Shown: positions 38,293 through 48,876 of the stretch, in pieces
Position numbering within the stretch: position 1 is the stretch's first letter
Layout of the letters: each line of letters starts with the position of its first letter
From: Astropecten irregularis
Taxonomy: Eukaryota; Echinodermata; Asteroidea; Paxillosida; Astropectinidae
Direction: 5' to 3'
Length of the DNA: 64,000 bases
NCBI GenBank assembly: GCA_963971285.1
Contig: OZ020246.1
Coordinates: forward strand, 16,599,217 to 16,663,216
Made by a program: the position numbers and the translations under genes
The notes under the pieces: generated by a model
What the model saw: the letters and a program-made list of their open reading frames with translations, nothing else
What the model was told of the DNA's origin: nothing
Databases searched by the model: none

Positions 38293-38964
38293 GGGTTTGG
38301 ATTATAGGACTTGCATGTAAAACATGCTATTTTGTTTTAAGTTCTATTTTATTATGTAATGTATACTTGACATCCATCCAAGTCATCAGTCAACTTATAT
38401 TTGTTTAACATGTCTTGATCTCAGGAATTGTGTTATCCTGAATTAATGAAATTACATATATCTATGAGTTAAATTAAAGGGTTTTGCTTTCAAGCTTTAC
38501 ATGTAAATTTTTATTTGCATTATATGCTTACATTCAATTGAAAACCAAGTCATGAATCAACATATTTTTTTTATTGATTCAAGTTATAATGTAATTCTGA
38601 AATAATCATAGGTTTCATTACAGAGGATTTGCTTAAACTGTTTAATATGTTAGTTTAAAAGTGTTGAGAAGTTTGATGTTTGTAATAAAATATAAAAAAG
38701 AAAAAGCCTCCCTTTCAAAGTATTCCTTATTTAGACTTTCCACAAGCACCAACCATTGGTCAACAAAATAGCCCCAAAATTAGCAAAATATATTACCCAA
38801 CATGTGAGTCATCTAAGTACACAATAATTGAGAAAAAAACTAACCAACAATTGGTCAAAATTAATAACCGGTTTTTCGGTTAATTAATGACCAACAATTG
38901 GTTCTTTTCATTTACCCAACTAATGGATAATTCAAAGTGCCCAACTGTTCTGTCTTCAATTTAT
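38293..38964. other. AT-rich non-repetitive segment C
   Basis: About 670 bp of AT-rich sequence with no tandem repeat and no supported gene. It contains three copies of a 13-bp near-palindromic motif, ACCAACAATTGGT at 38843 and 38890 and ACCAACCATTGGT at 38748. It has no counterpart next to the right-arm array, so the inverted duplication ends at or inside the 28-bp array. Confidence 0.8.
38843..38902. repeat. Imperfect 60-bp inverted repeat with ACCAACAATTGGT ends
   Basis: ACCAACAATTGGT stands at both ends, and AACCG at 38866 faces CGGTT at 38877 around the centre, with ATTAAT on each side. Pairing is imperfect. It could be a hairpin or a pair of binding sites; no function can be assigned. 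Confidence 0.55.
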
Positions 38965-39768
38965 GCAGTAGTGCCCCCAGTAGTTCCCCCGGTAGTTCCC
39001 CCAGTATGGAGTAGTACCCCCAGTAGTTCCCCGGTAGTTCCCCCAGTATGCAGTAGTTCCCCCAGTAGTTTCCCCGGTAGTTCACCCCAGTATGCAATAG
39101 TTCCCCCAGTAGTTCCCCCGGTAGTTCCCCCAGTATGCAGTAGTTCCCCCAGTAGTTCCCCCGGTAGTTCCCCCAGTATGCAGTAGTTCCCCCAGTAGTT
39201 CCCCCGGTAGTTCCCCCCAGTATGCAGTAGTTCCCCCAGTAGTTCCCCCCAGTATGCAGTAGTTCCCCCGGTAGTTCCCCCCAGTATGCAGTAGTTCCCC
39301 CGGTAGTTCCCCCGGTAGTTCCCCCCAGTATGCAGTAGTTCCCCCAGTAGTTTCCCCGGTAGTTCCCCCAGTATGCAGTAGATCCCCCAGTAGTTCCCCC
39401 GGTAGTTCCCCCAGTATGCAGTAGTTCCCCCAGTAGTTCCCCCGGTAGTTCCCCCCAGTATGCAGTAGTTCCCCCAGTAGTTCCCCCCAGTATGCAGTAG
39501 TTCCCCCAGTAGTTCCCCCGGTAGTTCCCCCCAGTATGCAGTAGTTCCCCCGGTAGTTCCCCCCAGTATGCAGTAGTTCCCCCAGTAGTTCCCCCGGTAG
39601 TTCCCCCAGTATGCAGTAGTTCCCCCGGTAGTTCCCCCCAGTATGCAGTAGTTCCCCCAGTAGTTCCCCCGGTATTTCCCCCAGTATGCAGTAGTTCCCC
39701 GAGTAGTTCCCCCAGTAGTTCCCCCCACTATGCAGTAGTACCCCCAGTAGTTCCCCCAGTACTTCCCA
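38965..39768. repeat. C-tract array: 12-bp subunits in 42-44-bp units
   Basis: Subunits AGTAGTTCCCCC and GGTAGTTCCCCC occur singly or in groups of two or three, then AGTATGC, making a unit of about 43 bp repeated roughly 18 times. The number of C per tract varies from 4 to 6, so indels are common. The opposite strand has runs of four to six G separated by 7-base loops (AACTACT or AACTACC), often three in a row with a longer gap before the next, so G-quadruplex or triplex formation is plausible. All minus frames translate (GGTTGGTT, NYRGNYWG, ELPGELLG) as frame-shifted readings of the same repeat. Confidence 0.92.
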
Positions 39769-42700
39769 TACCATCAATCATACACAGGCTTCATATAGCT
39801 ACCATCAACAACACACATGCTTCATGACGTATAGCTACCATCAATCATAGACAGGCTTCATACGAATATCTACCATTAATCACACACAGGTTTTATACGT
39901 ATAGCTACCATCAATCATACACAGGCTTCATACGTATAGCTACCATTAATTACACACAGGTTTTATACGCCTGTAGCTACCATCAATCATACACAGGCTT
40001 CATACGTATAGCTACCATTAATCACAGACAAGCTTCATACGTATATCTACCATCAATCACAGACAAGCTTCATACGTATAGCTACCATCAATCACAGACA
40101 AGCTTCAAACGTATATCTACCATCAATCACAGACAAGCTTCATACGTATATCTACCATCAATCACAGACAAGCTTCATACGTATAGCTACCATCAATCAC
40201 AGACAAGCTTCATACGTATAGCTACCATCAATCACAGACAAGCTTCATACGTATATCTACCATCAATCACAGAAAAGCTTCATATACGTATAGCTACCAT
40301 CAATCACAGACAAGCTTCATACGTATATCTACCATCAATCACAGACAAGCTTCATACGTATAGCTACCATCAATCACAGACAAGCTTCATACGTATATCT
40401 ACCATCAATCACAGACAGGCTTCATACGTGTATCTACCATCAATCACAGACAAGCTTCATACGTATATCTACCATCAATCACAGCGAGCTTCATACGTGT
40501 ATCTACCATCAATCACAGACAAGCTTCATACGTATAGCTACCATCAATCACAGACAAGCTTCATACGTATATCTACCATCAATCACAGAAAAGCTTCATA
40601 TACGTATAGCTACCATCAATCACAGACAAACTTCATACGTATATCTACCATCAATCACAGACAAGCTTCATACGTATATCTACCATCAATCACAGAAAAG
40701 CTTCATATACGTATAGCTACCATCAATCACAGACAAACTTCATACGTATATCTACCATCAATCACAGACAAGCTTCATACGTATATCTACCATCAATCAC
40801 AGACAAGCTTCATACGTATATCTACCATCAATCACAGACAAGCTTCATACGTGTATCTACCATCAATCACGGACAAGCTTCATACGTATAGCTACCATCA
40901 ATCACAGAAAAGCTTCATATGTCTAGCTACCATCAATCACGGACAAGCTTCATACGTATAGCTACCATCAATCACAGACAAGCTTCATACGTATATCTAC
41001 CATCAATCACAGACAAGCTTCATACGTATATCTACCATCAATCACAGAAAAGCTTCATATACGTATAGCTACCATCAATCACAGACAAGCTTCATACGTA
41101 TATCTACCATCAATCACAGACAAGCTTCATACGTGTATCTACCATCAATCACAGACAAGCTTCATACGTATATCTACCATCAATCACAGACAAGCTTCAT
41201 ACGTGTATCTACCATCAATCACAGACAAGCTTCATACGTATATAGCTACCATCAATCACAGACAAGCTTCATACGTATAGCTACCATCAATCACAGACAA
41301 GCTTCATACGTATATCTACCATCAATCACAGAAAAGCTTCATATACGTATAGCTACCATCAATCACAGACAAGCTTCATATGTATATCTACCATCAATCA
41401 CAGACAAGCTTCATACGTATATCTACCATCAATCACAGACACTGGCTTCATATGTATATCTACCATCAATCACAGACAAGCTTCATACGTGTATCTACCA
41501 TCAATCACGGACAAGCTTCATACGTATAGCTACCATCAATCACAGACAAGCTTTATATGTCTAGCTACCATCAATCACGGACAAGCTTCATACGTATAGC
41601 TACCATCAATCACAGACAAGCTTCATACGTATAGCTACCATCAATCACAGACAAGCTTCATACGTATAGCTACCATCAATCACAGACAAGCTTCATACGT
41701 ATAGCTACCATCAATCACAGACAAGCTTCATACGTATAGCTACCATCAATCACAGACAAGCTTCATACGTATATCTACCATCAATCACAGACAAGCTTCA
41801 TACGTATATCTACCATCAATCACAGACAAGCTTCATACGTATATCTACCATCAATCGCAGACAAGCTTCATACGTATATCTACCATCAATCACAGACAAG
41901 CTTCATACGTATATCTACCATCAATCGCAGACAAGCTTCATACGTATATCTACAATCAATCACAGACAAGCTTCATACGTATATCTACCATCAATCGCAG
42001 ACAGGCTTCATACGTATATCTACCATCAATCGCAGACAAGCTTCATACGTATATCTACAATCAATCACAGACAAGCTTCATACGTATATCTACCATCAAT
42101 CGCAGACAGGCTTCATACGTATATCTACCATCAATCACAGACAAGCTTCATACGTATATCTACCATCAATCACAGACAAGCTTCATACGTATATCTACCA
42201 TCAATCGCAGACAAGCTTCATACGTATAGCTACCATCAATCACGGACAAGCTTCATACGTATATCTACCATCAATCACAGACAAGCTTCATACGTATATC
42301 TACCATCAATCGCAGACAAGCTTCATACGTATATCTACCATCAATCACAGACGAGCTTCATACGTATATCTACCATCAATCGCAGACAGGCTTCATACGT
42401 ATATCTACCATCAATCACAGACAAGCTTCATACGTATATCTACCATCAATCACAGACAAGCTTCATACGTATATCTACCATCAATCACAGACAAGCTTCA
42501 TACGTATATCTACCATCAATCGCAGACAAGCTTCATACGTATATCTACCATCAATCACAGACAAGCTTCATACGTATATCTACCATCAATCGCAGACAGG
42601 CTTCATACGTATATCTACCATCAATCACAGACAAGCTTCATACGTATATCTACCATCAATCCCAGACAAGCTTCATACGTATATCTACCATCAATCACAG

Positions 42701-43310
42701 ACAAGCTTCATACGTATAGCTACCATCAATCACGGACAAGCTTCATACGTATATCTACCATCAATCACAGACAAGCTTCATACGTATAGCTACCATCAAT
42801 CACAGACAAGCTTCATATGTCTAGCTACCATCAATCAAAGACAAGCTTCATACGTATATCTACCATCAATCACAGACAAGCTTCATACGTATAGCTACCA
42901 TCAATCACAGACAAGCTTCATACGTATATCTACCATCAATCGCAGACAGGCTTCATACGTATATCTACCATCAATCACAGACAAGCTTCATACGTTTATC
43001 TACCATCAATCACGGACAAGCTTCATACGTATATCTACCATCAATCACAGACAAGCTTCATACGTATAGCTACCATCAATCACACACAGGCTTCATACGT
43101 ATATCTACCATCAATCACAGACAAGCTTCATACGTATATCTACCATCAATCACGGACAAGCTTCATACGTATATCTACCATCAATCACAGACAAGCTTCA
43201 TACGTATAGCTACCATCAATCACACACAGGCTTCATACGTATAGCTATTATCAATCAGACACATACAGGCTTCATGCGTATAGCTACCATCAATCACACA
43301 CAGGCTTCAT
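39769..43310. repeat. 35-bp tandem array (about 101 copies)
   Basis: Units ACCATCAATCACAGACAAGC followed by TTCATACGTATATCT. Each typical unit contains AAGCTT and TACGTA, two 6-bp palindromes two bases apart. Variation is GTATAGC or GTATATC, CGCAGACAGG, and a CATATACGTA 2-bp insertion. Edge units at both ends (39769-40000 and 43080-43310) instead carry CACACACAGGCTTCAT or CATACACAGG. The plus-strand open frames repeat every 35 residues because all three frames are read in turn; they are not evidence for a gene. Confidence 0.95.
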
Positions 43311-43587
43311 CCTCATTCATGCTGTTTTTAAACTAGAAATTGGATATCTGTGGTCCAATCATAGAGATAAATTAATTTTAATATAGCTCTATGGTTGCAA
43401 TATATCTTTTTGGATGATTTGGAACACTTTGGGGAAAAGTAAATTTTGGTCCAAAAATGACAAAAAGGACAAGGGGTATCCCTTGCTATTTTGTCAATTT
43501 TGGATGATAAATTGAATGTTCTCAAATGGATCAAATTCTCCAACCAGAGAAATAGACCTGTATTTAAACTAGAAATGTGTTCCAGTG

Positions 43588-43670
43588 CATCAACCACACA
43601 CAGGCTTCATGTGGTTGATGTTGGTACTTCCTCCATGGTTATATGTATGACGCCTGTGTGTGGTTGGTGG
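43588..43670. repeat. Isolated 35-bp-repeat-like hairpin and inverted partner
   Basis: CATCAACCAC at 43588-43597 pairs perfectly with GTGGTTGATG at 43611-43620, the loop being ACACAGGCTTCAT. The left arm plus loop resembles edge units of the 35-bp array (CATCAATCACACACAGGC then TTCAT) with one difference. A second, inverted piece, GCCTGTGTGTGGTTGGTGG, follows at 43652-43670. Confidence 0.8.
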
Positions 43671-44074
43671 CAAATTAAAGCATTTTTATACACTGAAATC
43701 TAGATCCACCACCGATGCACATCTTCTTGGCATCTGAAATTGTTCAGTAATATTAATTCCTATAAAGCAGATTTTAAGAAATTGGACTTCATGTATACTG
43801 AAAATCAAGGAATAACAAAGTCTGTCTCTATTTGTAACATTAATGTATACTTTTATTCAGAGCCTGTAGTTGTTATCCATTATTTACAGTTATGGCTAAT
43901 AAATAATTCAGTATTTACCTAACAATTGTGGTCATTTAAATTAAAACAAACTTTACTTTTGCACAAGAATATTGGTAGGACTGGCCATAGCTAGTTAGTT
44001 GCATCTTGAATAAAAATGGCTATTAAACTGATATTAACAATTCAAAATCAAATGCACTTATAAAGTGCCTGTAA

Positions 44075-44165
44075 TAACGCACAGGATCCCAGATTTGCAG
44101 ATCCACTTCCTTTGCAGGGTACGCTAAGATGGGAGGATCAGCAGGATCCGTGATCTTGTGCGTTA
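44075..44165. repeat. Short inverted repeat, 14-bp arms
   Basis: TAACGCACAGGATC at 44075-44088 faces GATCTTGTGCGTTA at 44152-44165 with one mismatch. Outside lie GCCTGT and ACAGGC, extending the symmetry. The 63-bp loop holds GGGAGGATCAGCAGGATCC. It may be a small foldback or MITE relic; no target duplication was established. Confidence 0.6.
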
Positions 44166-45597
44166 AACACACAGGCCCTAAAACAACGCCATTCATAAAT
44201 ACAGTACAGTAAGTACATGTATTTAAATTTATACACATGTTCAATTCTTCACAAAAACCTTTCTCATTATTCAGAAAGTCGTTAGATAGCAAAACTAATA
44301 ATAACTGGCCTTTGTCATTTGAACATTATCCTGGAAATTTAACATGTACATGAACCAGATACAGTGGGCTAAATTGGATTTCTTACCCTGCTTACAGCAG
44401 TTTTCAAAAGGATACAAATTCATTTTAACCCCTTCAAATCAGGATTAATTTTGTTTTGTTTTTACTGGCTTCATTATCAGTCACCAGTCATATAGATCAG
44501 GTCATCTGGCTGGGACATGTGTGTAGGGAGTTTGGCGTAAACAATGCAGGCACATAATGGTTGAATACTGCTGGACAATAGCCCAATTTTCAGATGAACG
44601 TAATCAGTGGCACCTTATCTGTGTTCAGAACTCACAGATTGCAGTCTGCTCGAAAATGCTGATCTATACAAATGCAAATCAAGGGGGTAAATGTACAACC
44701 ATAGAGCTACGAACAGCAATGAGCAAACTTTTGGGGACCTCATTGTTCAAATAACAAAGCAATCATGAATAATCTCACACCACGAGGCAAACTGCTATAG
44801 CCGCTTCCTGGGCAGAAGGAGTTAAAGATAAATGAAGTATAGAGAACAACAAATATTACAATCTGTGATCGTGAAGTCATGGTAATGGCATAAAGAGTCT
44901 GGGAAGTGTTAATTATATTTCTATCTGGTTTATGTGGCTGAGCAAGGAAATTTTGACAACTGAGAATCCAGATAAGCCCATGAGGCCTTGCTTATTTACT
45001 CAGGATACCAGTCAGAAGTCATTAAAGGTACAGTACAGGATTGGTCACATACCCACAAAGAAATATTCACAGATTTACCTTATACTTTCAGGCTATGAAG
45101 ATGGTACCGGTAGAACATACTGCTAAAATATTGCCGCCTGAAATGCTGTATTTATCTAGAAATTAGTAAAACAAAGACTGTTTTAATAAGAAAAATTGAG
45201 TGCGTTTTTTGCTGTTTCTCGTGACTCAAATGTGCAATTGAGCTCAAATTTTTACAGGCTTATTTGTGAGTGCTGTTCTGTGACCTGTATTATACCTTTA
45301 AAGCTACATTATAACCAGCCACTGCATTGCTCTACCATCTCAGCTACTACAATGGGCATCCCTATTATCAACTGTCTTTGCTCAGGGTGCTAGTCAGAAG
45401 CCATTCAACACATGCACATTATATGTAAGGGAGGCAAGATAATGGAAGGTAAAGGTTCGGGAAGGATGTTAATAAAGGGAAAGAAGAGAGGGGAGAGTAC
45501 TGTATGAAAAGGAAAGAAAAAGAATGAATGGGGGTTTTTCTGAGGGGTAAAGGAACTGCCTGTCTAGCGAGCTAAAGCCCTGTCTTTCCTGCTCACA

Positions 45598-45672
45598 GCA
45601 AAGGCCCGTCTTTACTCTCTGCCGGGCAAAGGCCAGTCTCTTCTCTCTGCAGGGCAAAGGCCCATCTTTGTA
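45598..45672 (-). repeat. 28-bp repeat, right arm (about 3 copies)
   Basis: Reverse-complement copies of the 28-bp repeat: CTTTACTCTCTGCCGGGC, then CTCTTCTCTCTGCAGGGC, then CAAAGGCCCATCTTTG. This is the mirror position of the 88-copy left array. On its inner side it adjoins a 27-bp-type fragment. Confidence 0.9.
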
Positions 45673-46139
45673 AGATGGACGGTAAAGAAGGAAGAGAAAG
45701 ACAGATGAGAAAAGGACAGTAAAAAATGGAAGGGAAGAAGGGACGAGGAAAGGATAGTAAATCAAAGGGGTAGGGAATGAAAGGCATGATTGAAGGACAA
45801 ACAGGGCGGGCCAAGCAAAGGGAGGGAACATCCGGTATAAAGAGTAATTATGCATAAGTTCATTTACAAGTTATAAATTAATTAAGTAAATAGGAAATTA
45901 ACATCAGTATCAATCAATCTTACAAAATAGTTTTAAGGAAACCTCTGGTATATATTTTCTAGTAAAGTATTGTCAAGCACAGTAGAGTTCCTGTTGTACA
46001 TATATATATACTGATATGTGTAGCAGTTCACGTTAAGTTTAGTTCACGTAAGGTTCTCTGGTAGAGTTATATTTTTAACAGTGCAGCAGATGGTAAAGGG
46101 GAAGGAAAGAGCAAAGAATGGTGATCTTCCTAGCCGGGT
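45673..46139. other. Spacer B' (right arm), reverse complement of 35379-35828
   Basis: Reads back as the left-arm spacer with scattered substitutions and small indels. Shared phrases include AGGGAACATCCGGTATAAAG and CGAGGAAAGGATAGTAAATC. It provides the clearest single-copy evidence for the inverted duplication, because it is not itself a tandem repeat. No gene recognised. Confidence 0.87.
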
Positions 46140-48098
46140 ATAAGGCCCTGTCTTTCCTGCCCAGGGCAAAGGCCCTGTCTTTCCTGCCCAGGGCCTATGC
46201 CCTGTCTTTCCTGCCCAGGGCAAAGGCCCTGTCTTTCCTGCCCAGGGCAAAGGTCCCGTCTTTCCTGCCCAGGGCAAAGGCCCTGTCTTTCCTGCCCAGG
46301 GCAAAGGCCCTGTCTTTCCTGCCCAGGGCAAAGTCCCTGTCTATCCTGACCAGGGCAAAGGCCCTGTCTTTCCTGCCCAGGGCTAAGGCCCTGTCTTTCC
46401 TGCCCAGGGCAAAGGCCCCGTCTTTCCTGCCCAGGGCAAAGGCCCCGTCTATCCTGCCCAGGGCAAGGGCCTTGTCTATCCTGGCCAGGGCAAGGGCCCT
46501 GTCTTTCCTACCCAGGGCAAGGGCCCTGTCTTTCCTGCCCAGGGAAAAGGCCCTGTCTTTCCTACCCAGGGCAAGGGCCCTGTCTTTCCTACCCAGGGCA
46601 AGGGCCCTGTCTTTTCTGCCCAGGGCAAGGGCCCTGTCTTTCCTACCCAGGGCAAGGGCCCTGTTTTTCCTGCCCAGGGCAAGGGCCCTGTCTTTCCTGC
46701 CAAGAGGCAAAGGCCCGGTCTTTCCTGCCCATGGCAAAGGCCCTGTCTTTCCTATCTAGGGTAAGGGCCCTGTCTTTCCTGCCCAGAGGCAAAGGCCCTG
46801 TCTTTCTTACCCAGGGCAAGGGCCCTGTCTTTCCTGCCCAGGGCTAAGGTCATGTCTTTCCTGCCCAGGGCAAAGGCCCCGTCTTTCCTGCCCAGGGCAA
46901 AGGCCCCGTCTATCCTGCCCAGGGCAAGGGCCCTGTCTATCCTGGCCAGGGCAAGGGCCCTGTCTTTCCTACCCAGGGCAAGGGCCCTGTCTTTCCTGCC
47001 CAGGGAAAAGGCCCTGTCTTTCCTACCCAGGGCAAAGGCCCTGTCTTTCCTGCCCAGGGCTAAGGCCCTGCCTTTCCTGCCCAGGGCAAAGACCCTGTCT
47101 ATCCTGCCCAGGGCAAAGGCCCTGTCTTTCCTGCCCAGGGCAAAGTCCCTGTCTATCCTGACCAGGGCAAAGGCCCTGCCTTTCCTGCCCAGGGCTATTA
47201 GGCCATGTCTTTCCTGCCCAGGGCTAAGGCCATGTCTTTCCTGCCCAGGGCAAAGTCCCTGTCTTTCCTGCCCAGGGCAAAGGCCCTGTCTTTCCTGCCC
47301 AGGGCTAAGGCCATGTCTTTCCTGCCCAGGGCTAAGGCCCTGTCTATCCTGCCCAGGGCAAAGGCCCTGTCTTTCCTGCCCAGGGCAAAGGCCCTGTCTT
47401 TCCTGCCCAGGGCTAAGGCCCTGCCTTTCCTGCCAAGGGCAAAGACCCTTTCTATCCTGCCCAGGGCAAAGGCCCTGTCTTTCCTGCACAGGGCAAAGGC
47501 CCTGTCTTTCCTGCCCAGGGCAAAGGCCCCATCTATCCTGCCCAGGGCAAAGGCCCTGTCTTTCCTGCCCAGGGCAAAGTCCCTGTCTATCCTGACCAGG
47601 GCAAAGGCCCTGTCTTTCCTGCCCAGGGCAAAGGCCCTGTCTTTCCTGCCCAGGGCTAAGGCCCTGCCTTTCCTGCCCAGGGCAAAGACCCTGTCTATCC
47701 TGCCCAGGGCAAAGGCCCTGTCTTTCCTGCCCAGGGCAAAGTCCCTGTCTATCCTGACCAGGGCAAAGGCCCTGCCTTTCCTGCCCAGGGCTATAAGGCC
47801 ATGTCTTTCCTGCCCAGGGCTAAGGCCCTGTCTATCCTGCCCAGGGCAAAGTCCCTGTCTATCCTGACCAGGGCAAAGGCCCTGTCTTTCCTGCCCAGGG
47901 CTAAGGCCATGTCTTTCCTGCCCAGGGCTAAGGCCATGTCTTTCTTACCGAGGGCAAAGGCCCTGTCTTTCCTGCCTAGGGCAAAGGCCCTGTCTATCCT
48001 GCCCAGGGCAAAGGCCCCATCTATCCTGCCCAGGGCTAAGGCCCTGTCTTTCCTGCCCAGGGCAAAGGCCCTGTCTATCCTGCCCAGGGCAAGGGCCT
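46140..48098 (-). repeat. 27-bp tandem array, right arm (about 72 copies)
   Basis: Units GGCCCTGTCTTTCCTGCCCA followed by GGGCAAA, mostly 27 bp; on this strand the stem-loop reads CAGGGC-AAAG-GCCCTG. Variants are AAGGGCC, CTAAGGCC, AAGTCCC with TATCCTGACCAGG, and a few length changes such as GGCTATTAGGCC at 47191 and GGCTATAAGGCC at 47790. These variants recur in blocks, showing secondary duplication (for example 46380-46560 and 46840-47030). The plus-strand translation repeats every nine residues (ALSFLPRAK) and the minus strand is open as well, so no coding claim is made. Confidence 0.95.
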
Positions 48099-48480
48099 TT
48101 TTTTTTTCAAGTCACAATACTTGAAATGTCAGTATTCAGCTTCTATCTTTTGGAGCTGAAGCTTGAGAATAGAGCATTTCTGTTTATTGGATAACAGTTC
48201 TCACAGGCAGCGTTACACTTCATCGTTCTTGTTCAATAATACCCTTCGGGAATTTAGAAGGCTGTCTTGACAGAGTTCTTATGGCAAATTGGTCATAAGC
48301 ATGGTGCTTTTTATCACTTCATTGTTTCTCCAACATAAGTTGATGTATAATGATCATCTCTAGACCCTGCTTCTATTGTGGAAATGTCAACATCTAAGAT
48401 ACAATCTTCCAGTGACCTCACTCAGCAGTGATTATAGTGAAACAGTTTTTATATCAAACATTGATTGTTCATGGGAACAA
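48099..48480. other. Non-repetitive segment A' (right arm), reverse complement of 34738-35133
   Basis: Begins with a T run then CAAGTCACAATACTTGAAATG and ends with GATTGTTCATGGGAACAA. It matches the left-arm segment over its full length by eye with scattered differences. A plus-strand frame stays open from about 48364 into the module but is broken at the GCTTTTTCCC run at 48511-48520, where other copies have fewer T. Confidence 0.85.
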
Positions 48481-48876
48481 GAGTTGATGCAAGTTGCTCC
48501 TTCTCACATAATGCTTTTTCCCTGTTGCCATGGAATAGTGAACATCACAGTCAGGGTCCTCTGGTGACTTCGCAGATTCATCTTATAGATTTGAACATGA
48601 ATCATTCTGGGTCCAGTATGTCGAGTGGATCACCTCGGGGTTCTCAGCAGTTGGTATGGTCTACAAGCTTGATGTCATCCTCCTCAATATCCGAGTACAA
48701 TCTACATCAATAGAGAAAATAATATGAAGACAATGTTTCAGTCAAACAGAAAAATTATATGTAACTGATGGTACGTGTGATTTACACCAGAAACTGATGA
48801 TTCTTGCCAAGATATTTTGTTTGTCAGCAAGCAGGAAAATATTTCTTTTGCACGGATAGAGATGGGAAGAGCGGTC
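48481..48876 (+). repeat. Complex module, copy R1 (innermost right)
   Basis: Opposite orientation to L1 and its closest relative, sharing the TGCTCCTTCTCACATAATGC variant. The module holds a frame of about 75 codons whose second half is serine-rich (SGSSMSSGSPRGSQ, then SLMSSSSISEYNLHQ, then stop). It is also open in R2, R4, R9, R10 and R12. No known domain was recognised. Confidence 0.9.

Larger units (their letters stand above)
43311..45597. other. Non-repetitive central segment D
   Basis: About 2.3 kb of AT-rich sequence without tandem repeats, the longest such stretch in the window. Open frames are under about 90 codons with no recognisable domain. The phrase TTTAAACTAGAAAT occurs twice, near 43327 and 43563. 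A hairpin resembling the 35-bp repeat lies at 43588-43620 and another inverted repeat at 44075-44165. The last 150 bp is purine-rich and ends at a short 27-bp-like piece (GTCTTTCCTGCTCACAGC). I see no tRNA, promoter or splice pattern that I could support. Confidence 0.75.

Noticed and set aside
38961..39777. Gly/Tyr/Trp-rich minus-strand frames resembling secreted structural proteins
   Set aside because: Different frames of one C-tract repeat give GGTT, NYRGNYWG and ELPGELLG. With variable tract length there is no stable frame, signal peptide or exon structure.
40428..41564. Plus-strand frames in the 35-bp array (PSITDKLHT-type repeats)
   Set aside because: A 35-residue period equals three frames read in succession, and most of the array has interrupted frames.
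44065..44180. tRNA-derived SINE at the inverted repeat
   Set aside because: I could not find convincing A- and B-box promoter motifs, a 3' tail or a target duplication.
43311..45597. Single-copy gene in the central segment
   Set aside because: Only frames shorter than about 90 codons were seen, with no domain, codon pattern, tRNA or clear splice structure. An exon cannot be excluded but cannot be supported.
46118..48124. Nine-residue repeat proteins (ALSFLPRAK, DRAFALGRK) in the 27-bp array
   Set aside because: 27 bp is nine codons and the unit lacks stops on both strands. Length-variant units shift the frame, and no initiation context or flanking exon is visible.
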